Of a stretch of 64,000 bases of DNA, positions 33,575 through 45,726 are shown one piece after another; the stretch's first letter is position 1; every line of letters starts with the position of its first letter. A program made the translations under genes and the position numbers. Where the stretch lies: positions 54,890,780-54,954,779 of the forward strand of contig OV050033.1 of assembly GCA_920105625.2 (NCBI GenBank), given 5' to 3'. The notes below the pieces were generated by a model that worked only from the letters and a program-made list of their open reading frames with translations, did no database searches and had not been told where the DNA came from. This DNA is from Clusia tigrina. Taxonomy: Eukaryota > Arthropoda > Insecta > Diptera > Clusiidae.

Positions 33575-34362
33575 AGAGTTTTCACGCTTCTACCTCAAAG
33601 TTTTCATGTTTCTAAACCAGTGTTCTTATGTTTCTATCCCAGAGTTTTCATGTTTCTAAACCAGCGTTTTTATGTTTCTACTCCAGTGTTTTCATGCTTC
33701 TACTCCAGTGTTTTCATGCTTCTACCCCAGAGTTTTAATGTTTCTACCCCAGTGTTTTTATGTTTCTACTCCAGTGTTTTCATGTTTCTACCCCAGAGTT
33801 TTAATGTTTCTACTCCAGTGTTTTCATGTTTCTACTCCAGTGTTTTCATGTTTCTACCCCAGTGTTTTGATGTTTCTACCCCAGAGTTTTTATGTTTCTA
33901 CTCCACTGTTTTCATGTTTCTACCCCAGTGTTTTTATGTTTCTACCCCAGAGTTTTTATGTTTCTATCCCAGTGTTTTTATGTTTCTATCCCAGTGTTTT
34001 TATGTTTCTACCCCAGTGTTTTTATGTTTCTACTCCAGTGTTTTCATGTTTCTACCCCAGTGTTTTGATGTTTCTACCCCAGAGTTTTTATGTTTCTACT
34101 CCAGTGTTTTCATGTTTCTACCCCAGTGTTTTTATGTTTCTACCCCAGAGTTTTTATGTTTCTATCCCAGTGTTTTTATGTTTCTATCCCAGTGTTTTTA
34201 TGTTTCTACCCCAGTGTTTTTATGTTTCTACTCCAGTGTTTTCATGTTTCTACTCCAGTGCTTTGATGTTTCTACCCCAGTGTTTTTATGTTTCCAACCC
34301 AGAGTTTTTATGTTTCTCTCCCAGTGTTTTTATGTTTCTATCCCAGTGTTGTTATGCTTCTA
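33575..34362. repeat. 22-bp minisatellite with 198-bp higher-order unit
   Basis: Unit TGTTTCTACCCCAGTGTTTTTA (22 bp), about 35 copies, with variants (tatccc, gagtt, gatg). The variant pattern repeats after 198 bp (nine units): the distinctive AGTGTTTTGATG occurs at 33861 and 34059. Since 22 = 1 mod 3, each plus-strand frame meets the same codons in rotation and stays open, producing a Cys/Phe/Tyr-rich 22-residue periodic peptide that is almost certainly not made. Confidence 0.95.
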
Positions 34363-35380
34363 GTATTCATGTGTCTACCACAGGAATGAGCTGAAGTCCG
34401 CTCTACAATTCTTAACACTTCACTTTACAACTATCCACAATTTTCAGTTTATGAATTTCCCTTTTCATTGCACACTCAAACTTAATTTGGTGTATTAAAG
34501 TTCGATTAACAAAAATTAACGTCGATAGAATAAGATCACAAATAAATAGTTTTAGTAGTTAAGCAGAGATTGTGCTGTTAACAAGCTTTAAGTCCAACTA
34601 AAACCCATAATGCTATAAAGCACTCAATATTGCTTCTGTATTGCTAAATGCGTTCATTGTTTCATTTGATTCTTTTTTTTTTGTTGGTTTTGTTTGTTTT
34701 TTTTTTTTGTATACTTATTTAATTTTGTTTTATATTTCGTCATTGAAGGAAATTTTTCTTTGAAGCACCATTTTGTTTAAAATTTTCACTAGATTTTTTT
34801 TTCTTTCTTTTTGTCTTATTTAAAAATACTTTCTTGTTTTTCTTTTCTTCCTGCATTACTTTGCTATTGCTTTTTGTTCTATGCTTTCTAATAGATTTAT
34901 ACTTTTTTTATTGCTATTTGTATTTCAAGGTAGGTTGTAATGTGTTTCGTTTTCGATCATTTCATTTGGGCTAAAATTAGTTTAATTGATTTCTCATTTT
35001 GTTTTTGTTTTTGTTGTAATTAATTTTTAGTTGTTTTTACATATTTTCGTATTCGTCGTTTCGGTCGTCAACTACGTTTTTGTGCATTGTTTTTGGCAGA
35101 TTTTGTTCTATTCGAGTTGGTTAAAAAACTACAGCATACTTTTAGGCAAGAGCAAATATACAAATAACGGGATTCTGTGCACTTTCGAGAAACTCATTGG
35201 CATTTACGTTTTGTAAAGGTCCTTTTGTATGTTTGCTTGTGTGAAAATTCTTACAAATTTATTCGTTGTATTCGAAAATTCATGCGCGTTGCTTTTTTGG
35301 TGCAAGTTTATTTTGTGTTTCATGTTATGAGTTCACGAATATAAATAAACAAATGTTTTTAAATTTAAAAGTGGTGAAAG
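34363..35380. other. No recognisable gene
   Basis: T-rich sequence. A motif at 35134-35146 (GCATACTTTTAGG) matches those near 6340 and 6430. No gene. Confidence 0.5.
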
Positions 35381-37720
35381 AACATTTAATAAAAATATAT
35401 GTAGCTGTTGAAAAATTATTGTGTTTATTCAAAAAAAACAATGTTTTTTCAAAATTGTATGTATATTTAATATAATATGAATAAATAATAAATACAAAAA
35501 AAATTAAAAACAAAAAAATATTAGAAATTAAAAATTTATTAAATTACAAATTAAAATTTAACCTCTAAAAATATATTTATACTGTGTTTAATATTATTAA
35601 CAAAATATATTAAATATTAAAAAATTAAAAAATTAATTTAAAACAAAAGAATATTTTTAAATTACATAAAATAAAATATAAAAAGTTAAATTTTTAAAAA
35701 ATTTTAATTTATTTTTAATAACAAAGAATTTTATTGTTTGTTTTGATTAATAAAATATAATTTATATATTATATTTAATATATTTTTAAATATAATAAAT
35801 ATATTTTCAATAAAAAAAAATTCAAAATTGAAACAAAATTAAAATTAAAGTTTTAATAAAAAAAATGTATTGTAAACAAATATATTTGTTTCGTAATAAA
35901 ATTTATTTACAATTAAAAATTTAATAACAAAAATTCTTTTTGCAAAAAAAAATATTTTGTTTTTATAAATATTTAAAAAACATATTTAAGATGAAAATAA
36001 TTAAAATTTAGAAAAATTAATTAATTAATTAAAATTATATTTTAAATTAAAAAAAAATTCCTGAAAAAACAAAAAATTATCAATAAGTTCGTATGATTTT
36101 TTAACAAAGTTTAAAATAATATTTTTTATAATTTTATTTATTATTAATTAATTATTAATTTTAATATTTTATTTATAAATACTGAGACAAAAAAACAAAA
36201 ACTTTTACAAATTTAAAAGTGATAAAAATTCTTTTGATGAAAAAAGTTTTATTGTGAAAAAATGTTGTTTTATCACAAAAAATATATTTAGTATTTAAAA
36301 AATAAAATATTTAAAAAATTAAAAAAGTTTTACTTTTAATAAAAAAATATTGTGTTAAAATTATTTTTTTTTATTAATAAAATATATTTAATACCAAAAC
36401 TTACAAAAATAAAATTGAACAAAAAAATAATTTCAAAGAAAAAAAAATTTATCTTTTTGGTGGTAAATAGAAAAAATATATTTTCCTAAATAGGTATTTT
36501 ACTATTTTAATTATAAATATTCAGACAACCAAAACAAATTAAATAAGTAATAAAAATACTAACAATTAAAAAAATTGATTGTAAAAAAATTATTTTGTTT
36601 ATTAATAAAATATATTTACTATTAAATATTTAAAAACATATTAATTATATATTTAAAAATTGTTTTGTTTGAAATAATTATTGAATAAATTTGTTCGCTT
36701 CTTTATTTAACAAATAAAAAACATTAAATTGTTTTAAATACATAATTCACAATTTTAATTATAATTATTGAGACAACAAAAAACAACATTTTGTACAAAT
36801 TTAAAATAATAAACAAAAATGTTTTCAAAGAATGTTACTATGAGAGAATTATGTTATTTATAATTTTTTTTATTTTAAAAAAATTTCATAAATACAAAAA
36901 AGATAATCAATAAATTTGTTCATTTTTTTCTTCAATAATATTTTATTTAGAAATATAACACACACAAATTTTTTTTAATATAAAAAAATAAAAGGTATTT
37001 TATTAATAAAAAAAATACTATTTTAAAATATTCAAAAACTTGTTTTCAATAATATCAACAAAAACAAAAATATTTATTTTAGAAAACAATTTGTTTATCA
37101 GTAATAAACAATATTTTTTGGAATACAAAAAAATAAAAAGTTTTATTTGTTAAAATTAGTTTTTAAGTAATATTTTGAAAAAAAAATGTTTATATTTAGT
37201 ATAAAATTTTTTTTTTAATAAAGAGAAAATTTTATTTCTTCAAATAATTATATAAATCAATGAACTAAAATATATATTATAAAATAATTTTTCAATACAA
37301 AGAAATTTTCATATTTTTATCAAACAATTCTTTAAAAAATAAAACCAAAATTTTTTATAAAAATGATTGTTTTAATAGAATGAAAATGTTATTTTTTAAC
37401 AATTTTTTTTTAAAATTAAACAAAAATAATTTTTATAAATATTAGTCTTTTAATAATAATTAAAATAATTGTTAATAATAATTAAAATAGTTGTTAATAA
37501 TAATTAAAAGTTATTAATAATAATTAAAAATATATATTTATTATAAAAATTTTTTTTTGAATAAAAAAATATTTAATTTTAATCAAAAATTTTTAAAATA
37601 ATTAAATAAAAATATTATAAAAAAAATTTCTTGAATTAAAAGAACTCATTTTTCAATTGACACAAAATTTATTAAATAATTAAATTAATAATAATAATTA
37701 ATCACTTTTTTTTTAATTCG
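35381..37720. other. Extreme AT-rich block
   Basis: About 2.3 kb made almost only of A and T, with scattered single G or C residues. Includes short TAATAATTAAAA repeats at 37455-37540. No open frame of substance. It borders ordinary sequence sharply at about 37725. Confidence 0.85.
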
Positions 37721-38532
37721 ATTTCTACGTACATCAGAGGGGGACTGACTGCCTTACTTAGTAGACTAAAACAGACCCACAATATTTCTTCAAAATATGT
37801 TTGGCTGAGCACTCAATACAAATGTGCTTCGATGAGAGCACCACTGATGCAGGTCCTCAACAAATTTCATTGGCCTCACTTACGCTTCAAAACGTTGGAG
37901 CATCTGTGTTGAACCTGATGCAGAAACCTCTCACCTCTGGAGTACACAGTTCCTGGCTGAGGGACATCCTGAAATTGTTTTTTTTTTATGGAAGAAGCAG
38001 TCAAAGATCTTCATTTGATTCTAGATTATTTCTTTTAGTATTTTCAGTGACTTTTTTATATCTCTTTAAAATACTCAAGAGCATATATAATATAAACCTC
38101 AACTATACTAGCATATCCTGACCTCACTATGAATTTAAAAAAGTATTCCTTTTATATTCAGTTTGATTGTAAACAAAAACTTTCGGATAAGTTTCTCATC
38201 CACCCCAAGTTTCTTCACCTTCCCAAGTTTAGATGTGGAAATTTAATTGAATTGATTCACACGTGGGTATATGGAGAGATCGAAAGACTTTAGTTGAATG
38301 TTGCTGAAAATGAATATTTTACTTTATGCTGACCATTGAAATCCGTATCCTGCGAATCGGATGTGGATCGTGGGCATTTTGCAACTCCGGCTATAGTACT
38401 TTTCCGGAGAGTTAAGTTTGGCGCTTTATACAATTCAATATTTAGAGGCAGATGCCACTAAATCGACTTTTATATGAAAGTTGTGTACGACGATGCGAAT
38501 GATAACCATGGAGACTCAGAGTTGGTTAGATA
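37721..38532. other. No recognisable gene
   Basis: Ordinary composition returns. An open frame at 37801-38121 (106 codons) has no recognised motif. Confidence 0.4.
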
Positions 38533-38970
38533 AAGAGAGAATTGGAAGTTCATATATTAAAGAGCCAAACAAAGAGAGGGAAAGATAAAGAGAGAGGAAA
38601 TGGAGAGAGAGGAAAGAGCGAGAGAGAGAGAAAGAGAAAGGAGAGAGAGAGAGAGGAAATAGGGAGAAAGAGAGGAAAGGGGGAGAGAAAAAATAGAGTG
38701 AGAGAGAGGAGTGATATTAAGAGAGAGAGAGAGGAAATAGAGAAAAAAGAGAGGAAATAAAGATAGAAAAGAGAGAGAGACAACATAGAAACAAAAGAGA
38801 GAGAGCGATACAGATAGAGAGAAATAGAGATATAAAAAAAGTATTTATACTGAGATAGAGATGATAGAAAAAATAAAGACGGATTATTAAAGAGCCCGTT
38901 AGAAAAAGAGACAGGTAGAAAAAGAGACAGAAAGCGAAAGATATTGGAAGAGAATGACACAGGGAGGCAT
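38533..38970. repeat. Purine-rich (GA)n-type tract
   Basis: About 440 bp with the plus strand almost all purine: repeated 'gagagagag', 'aaagagaaagg' and similar. Minus-strand Ser/Leu/Phe frames come from this composition. Confidence 0.9.
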
Positions 38971-40251
38971 AAACACTTTCCCACAAAAACCTTTATCAAA
39001 GCTTTAACAGAACTAACCGAATAACTACCAGTTAGCTAACTGATAGTCAATCAGAGATTATCTGGAAGTACCCCAGCATTGTAATTATAATTATAACGTT
39101 CCCTGAGAATGTGGTTCTATAATGCCTGCTTAAGCAAACTCAACTGAACATGACACAACTGAGAATTAAATACATATATTGGTACGAATCACGTAATTCG
39201 ATGCTCGACTATCGTTGCGACAAGAATGCAAAATGTTAACCATGGTTCGATAGTAGTATTTTTTACATAATTTGACAGACGAAGTATCGCTTTGACAGCT
39301 GAAAACCACGAAATGTTCTCGTCGAGTAGCGAGAATCGACAGTTGCATCATTTTAAAGATCCAACAAATGAAGTGAAACACAATCGAAACAAATGTGTTG
39401 TTTGCGTTCGATATTTAACTACAGGAGCCCGCCCCTGGTTAAGTTGCCGAGTGGCATAAAGCAGAAACAGCAACAGAAATAGAGTCCAATATATTTTCAA
39501 CAGAAACTACAGAATTTAATAACAAAAAATTAGGTTTGGCAACAGAACAGACGCAAATCATCGTGAATTGGTTCTATTCTGTCGCCAAGGGCTTATTTTC
39601 TCTCGTTAGATTTTGTAGTTTATGTTTGCGAAGGTACTGGATTTCGTTTCTGTTGCAGGTTCTTGTTTATGGCACTCTTTTAATAGACAAATCTTGTAGT
39701 GAAGACTTAACATTGTGACTTAACAGTGCATAGAACACATAACAGTGTAGTGAAGACTTAACAGAGCAGTATCATTAATGCATAGTAAAATGTCCGCTGT
39801 TATGTTATGCTTATGTTAAGTTTACATAACCAGATCTACGCTGTCGCTTCCCTTCGATATTCCATTGCAAGATTACGCCCCTGCTCTATAAACAAATTAT
39901 TTACACATATGTCTTAACAGAGCATCACTTAACATAAGCATATTAATTTATATGTAAAATGGGTGCTGCTATGTAATGTTATGCTATGTTAAATTTGCAT
40001 AATCAGGCACAGAAAAATTTACTTTTATCTCTCTTGCAATTCAAGGTTTTCATATAAGTATATCTTATTTATGATATTCTAATGTCAATAGAACTCAAAT
40101 GTTAGAAAAAAAAACTGGTCTAAAGACAAACAAAAAGAAACAAATGAGTAAATAAAATGCGATGAAAGTAGGTAAGAGAGCACAAACAGAAATTTCTCCA
40201 CGCATATAAATAAGAAATAGCACTATCACTTCTCTTTATTCAGCTATGCAC
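38971..40251. other. No recognisable gene
   Basis: Contains short repeated segments in 39715-39985 ('gtgaagacttaacagagca', 'gttatgcttatgttaa'). No gene. Confidence 0.5.
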
Positions 40252-40671
40252 CAGTGATGATATTTGTAGTGGAATTGTACTTTTTTACCTCCTTTCGATT
40301 TTAAGAAGTCCCCAAGTCCTTTCGACCCAAAAAAAGTACTCTCCGATGCACAAAATTTCTGTTATGTTCTAAAGCTGACTGCAGACACATCAAATGCCGG
40401 TCAAACATTGAGAGTGTGTGAGTGTAAAACGACAAACGTATACATCGGTGTCATGTTTGAAGCACTATCAAATTATTTAGATTTTCGATCAAACAAGAGG
40501 GCATGTTGTTTCTATATATATTATACTTAGCAGAAGTATCATGGATACTTTTCTATTAAATATACACTTGAAGACCAACACCAATTGTTTTTGCTTTACA
40601 TTTATGAGCCGGAAAAAGTACTTTGCGTTGAGTAAAAAAGTACTTTCGAAAATTCGGAAATATCATCACTG
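40252..40671. mobile_element. hAT-type MITE with perfect 8-bp target duplication
   Basis: Both ends start CAGTGATGATATTT when read inward (left from 40252, right in reverse from 40671). Subterminal sequence is also inverted ('gtacttttttac' on both sides). The 8 bp outside each end are identical: CTATGCAC at 40244-40251 and 40672-40679. This fits the hAT duplication pattern nTnnnnAn, and CAG-starting ends are usual for hAT. At 420 bp with no transposase it is a non-autonomous derivative. The clean duplication suggests recent insertion. Confidence 0.92.
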
Positions 40672-43317
40672 CTATGCACGGTAGTCAGGAGAGTAGTGAG
40701 AGAGAAACATATCTCAAATTCATTTAGGAAATTAGTGTTGCCAGCCATTACGCTGATTGACCACAACAAAATAATTGCCAGGTAGCAGCCAAGTGGCGAA
40801 TTGGGTGTTTCAAACGCGAAAACTTGAAGGCAAGTAAGGAATCCAATTATTTTCCTAATTAGTTTGTTTAGCTCCAAATGTTTGTTGTAATTTGACACTG
40901 TATAAATTAAAACATTCACTGCTTCAGCAGCGTAAGCTCGATATAAATCTGGCATGGCTTACGAAGTTCAGTCCGGAGATGGTCTCCAAATAAGTAAGGA
41001 AAGTACTCTCACAGGATTCACAATATTATAGGAAGTTTACAGGGAATTACTTGTGAAGCGATCATTTGTAACTCATGTTTCATTTGAAACTCGCGCCTCA
41101 TTTGAAAATCGTATTTCATTTGAAACTCTTGTTAATAGTTGAGCCTTTTATTGTATCAAAATATATTTAAAATTCTTCAAATCAGAAATAGAATAGTTTT
41201 AACTGATAGTCAAATAAACAAATATATAAGAAAACAAAATGTACTAGAGAAAAAAGAACTAAAATAAATTCATATAAAGTAATAAACAAATAATGTATGA
41301 AGTTTTTGTAAAGAAATGTATATATTTAATAGAGTTGCATCAGATAATGTTAAAATATATAATAGCAGCGCGTTTTGAATAAAAATTCTTTGTTTTTTAT
41401 GTTTTTATGTGTGTACAACAAACTTTCATAAACATTCAGTTTTGTAGTTTTTTGTTTGTATATAACGCAGTCCAAAAATGAATTTTACAACTATTGTGTA
41501 TACATAAACTGCTTCATTTTGTTGCTTTACATACTTTCTCTCTTCTATTATATCTTTTAAATATACTTTAATATACTTTTTCTCGCGCTAGTGGAATTCA
41601 GTACAGTAGCTTCATGTTCATTGCTTTTAATATTTATTTATTTTTCTTTTAATTCTTTTTATTTATTTTTAAACTGTATGTTTGGTGTTTCGTTTACATC
41701 TTTACACTTTTCGTGCACTTGATTTGCTGTTTACACATGTTTTTCATTAATAATTCTATATATATATACTATATATAGATGTATATGTATATATATATTT
41801 ATTTGTATATTTGTGTTTTGTTCATTTTTTACTTTTGTTTTTTCTTACTTGCTCATATAATACAAAAATCGAGAGCTGCTTTCGTGTATGTATATATGTA
41901 CATAAAACTTGTCATTATACATACATATATGCGTCGTATATGTATATAAGATTGAGTGCATAGTCATATATATAATAATGTATATATAAAAAAATTAGCT
42001 TAAACAATGCTATTGTTTTTTGTATAGTTATAGACAAAAATCGTTTTAAAATATATATAAATATGCTTCGAGTGTGTTTTACAAATTCAACATGAAATAT
42101 GCCATGTATACAGTTATATTTATATATATAAAGTTATACATAATGTTTATGTACAATAAACATTTAAAGAAAAGTTGCTTAAAGCAGAGCTAAGCGCCAA
42201 TAAATGAACTTTTTTTTTATTTTAATTCATATTCAACTTTAAACTTAAACAATTAAAAAGAAAAACAAACAAAAACAGTTCTTAAACACTTCTCCATTTA
42301 AACTAAGAAAACGATTCGGCGAAGTCCAAACAAACAAAAACTAAAATTAAATGTTAATATTCAACAACAAAACGCCAAACAAAAATACACTTCAATGTGT
42401 TTCATTCGGTTTAAAAGACGTGGGCTGAAATTGTTTGGAAGAACTTGTGGAAAAGGAGAGAGAGAGGCTCCAATATGCTTGCTTAGAAATAATTAAATTA
42501 TAGTATACTTTTTTTTTTGTTTTCATTTTATTAAACTTAATTACTACAAATACAAAATAAGAGAACAAAAAAATTGTTATATAACGAAAAATTATGAAAA
42601 AATGATGATCATTGCATACGCGGCCTAATTGAATAATAATTTTAATTTAATTTAAATTTAAAAAATGTATTGATTTAAAATAAAATATCTAGCAAATTAT
42701 TGGTGTAAACGAATGCAGAAAACTATATGAAACATTAATTTTAAGTCAAAAAGACTGACAAAAAATTTCAAGAAACAAATTTTACAAAATGTTTTAAATT
42801 TGTGTGGAAGAAATTATACAAAAAAAACTATTGTTAACGGAAATATTAATTGAAGTGTAACTGTTATATTAATAAATTGTTAAAAAAAGATAGTTGAATA
42901 CATTTGTAAAAAAAAATTATATAAATTTCAATTTCACTTAATAATAAAAATTAATTATTTGTCAAAAAAGTTATCAAAAATTATTTAAGGTAAAAAAGTT
43001 GATTATTTTTGCAAAAGAAACATTTCATAATATGCTAATTTTAAAGTCGTATACTTTTAAACAAAATATAATAAAAAACGTTAATAGAATTATTAAGACA
43101 AAATGAATATAAAATATTTTGATATTTGTTTACACAAAAATTATATTAAATCTTAAATTTAGTTTATTAAAAAGTAATAATTTTGAAAAATTATATAAAA
43201 AATAGTTGAGAAAATGAAATTAAATTTTTTCGTTAGTTTATTCGTTAATTTTAATTAATAAAAAAAAATATTATTTTGAATGAAACTATAAAACATTAAT
43301 TAAATATAAAAATATAT
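40672..43317. other. AT-rich non-coding sequence
   Basis: No gene seen. 41065-41135 has three copies of a roughly 20-bp 'catttgaaactcgt' unit. TA-rich runs lie at 41755-41810 and 41920-42000. The region is 3' of Rbp9 and could belong to a long 3' UTR, but no end can be read from sequence alone. Confidence 0.45.
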
Positions 43318-43705
43318 TATAAAAGAAAATTTAATATAATAAATGAATATTATTTAAGTATAAAAAATAATAGTTTATAAAAGAAAATTTAATATAATAA
43401 ATGAATATTAATTAAATATAAAAAATATTAAGTTATAAAAGAAAATTTAATATAATAAATGAATATTATTTAAGTATAAAAAATAATATTTTATAAAAGA
43501 AAATTTAATATAATAAATGAATATTAATTAAATATAAAAAATAATATTTTATAAAAGAAAATTTAATATAATAAATGAATATTATTTAAGTATAAAAAAT
43601 AATATTTTATAAAAGAAAATTTAATATAATAAATGAATATTAATTAAATATAAAAAATATTAAGTTATAAAAGAAAATTTAATATAATAAATGAATATTC
43701 TAAAA
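43318..43705. repeat. 58-bp satellite with alternating (116-bp) subtypes
   Basis: AAAAGAAAATTTAATATAAT recurs at 43321, 43379, 43437, 43495, 43553, 43611 and 43669. Two variants alternate: one with ATTATTTAAG, one with ATTAATTAAA, so the array looks built from a 116-bp dimer. Confidence 0.95.
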
Positions 43706-45726
43706 TAATATTAGTTAAATATAAAAAATATTACATTGGTAATGAAAAAATTGTATGAAATGTTCATTTAAGTAAATATTAAAAACTAAATATGTTGTAT
43801 AGAAAAAATTATGTTAAATTCAATTAATAAATGATTTTTTATTAATTCAATCAATAAATTCAATTAATAAAAAATTAAATTTAATAATGTTTATAATAGT
43901 ATTTGTGAACAAAATTACAACATAATTTTAAAAAATCAATTTTGTAAACTAAACGTAAAAAATTTGTTGTTAATAAAAAAATGTAAGTAGTGGTGGAAAA
44001 AAATTATAAAATAATGTAAAATATACCAAAATATGAATAATAAAAAGCAAAGAATAATTTTATAAAATGTTAGTTTAAATTTTGTAGAAAAAAAATAATT
44101 CATATGTTAATTAATAATAAATTTAAAAAACTTAGAAAATAATGTATCAAACCATAAAAAGAATAAATTTTATAAAATGTTAATTTTAAACATAAAAAGT
44201 TGATGTTCTATAATATGAGTTGTTAATATTTGTTAATAAAAATATAATAAATTTACGAAAATTAAACACTAAAGTAATATGAATTGTTAAATTAAAATTT
44301 ACGAAAATTAAACACTAAAATAATATGAATTGTTAAATTAAAATTTACGAAAATTAAACACTAAAATAATATGAATTGTTAATAATTGCTAATAAAATTA
44401 AATTAAATTTTTGAAAATTATATACTAAAATATAAAGATACTAAATTTTTGTATAGAAAAAGGATATGAAATTGTATCAATTTTAGTTAATAATAAAAAA
44501 TGAGTTTATAATAAATTTGAGAAAATTAATACTAAAAAATGTTATGAAAATAATATAAATTTTAGTTAATAATAAAAATTGAATTTTCTTTATGAAAAAC
44601 AAAATTACTTAAAATTCTACGCAAACATTTAGTTTTAGTGCACATGGGTTTTGTGTGTCCCTGGTTGTCCTTTTACAGTTTAGAGGGTTTATAATATATA
44701 GAAAAATATTTACTGAAGAGTGCCAACTGGAGCATAAAAGCGTTTACTTTATACACAAGATTGATAGTCTGCAAAGTCAGTGAAGAAATCGATTTTAATA
44801 GTTATTGATTTTAATAATTTGAAAAGTTTGTGAAGTATAATTTAATAATTTAAAAGGAAATTTTCCAATATTTTAAAAATGTTTGTTAATAAGTTTAGAT
44901 TTTTTTTAAAATTTTTTAATAAAAAAATTTACCAAAAAATGTTATGAAATATCAAAACGTATACAAATTTAAATTAGACCATATTTTTAAAACTTCTCAC
45001 TCAAATTTTTGCAATCAAAATTTTAAACAAAAATGAAAAGTTAAATATATGGTATAAAAAAATGAGTCCAAAAAATCGGAATTAATTATTTCTTTAAACA
45101 AGAAGTAAAATTCTGAGTCAAAATTCTGAGTGTAAAATTATTTACAGCAAAAAGTGATTTGAAAATGTGAACGTGAAAGCCATACTTTTAAAATTTTATA
45201 CATTCTAATAAAATTTAATTTAAAACGTAATAATAATTTAATTTGATATGTAACAGGAAAGTAAATATAACTGCGAGATTAGCTGCTATGTCTGTCGAAA
45301 TGTTCTTTGTCATAATTTTATCTTATCTGAAGTGTCATTCAAAAGTAAACTTATGCCCCAGGGAAGCTCGACAATTTCAGCTTAGATCTTAAAAACTAAC
45401 TTAAATGTCAAAGTTTATAGAAAAAAAGAAAATATTTGCTGGTAATGCAAAAAAATAAGTACAAAATTTGCATAATGCAACCAAAAAGCAAACATATTTC
45501 AAAATTAAACGCTACCAAAAAAAAAAACAAACTCCCATAAAAGGATTAAATTGTAAGACTAATGCAAAAATTAACATTGAAACTCAATGAAATAGTTTGT
45601 AAACTTATATAGGAAAATTAATGCAAAAGTAAATGTTGAAACTCAATGAAACAGGATGTTTATAAACTTATATATTAATGAAAGAAAGTGTGTAAAAAAT
45701 TGATAGAAAAAAAGTGCGGCAACAAC
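43706..45726. other. AT-rich sequence immediately 3' of the Rbp9 extended frame
   Basis: No gene. 44246-44400 has three copies of a roughly 52-bp unit ('tacgaaaattaaacactaaa', 'ataatatgaattgttaa'). On the minus strand this would be 3' UTR or downstream DNA of Rbp9; many AATAAA-like hexamers exist, so the cleavage site cannot be chosen. Confidence 0.5.

Noticed and set aside
33620..34394. Two overlapping 240-247 codon frames with a 22-residue periodic peptide
   Set aside because: Both encode the same peptide in shifted phase because the DNA unit is 22 bp; no start, splice or family support.
40602..40955. 117-codon minus-strand frame with membrane-like segments
   Set aside because: It crosses the end of the hAT-type MITE and its target duplication, so it is a chance fusion of element and flank.
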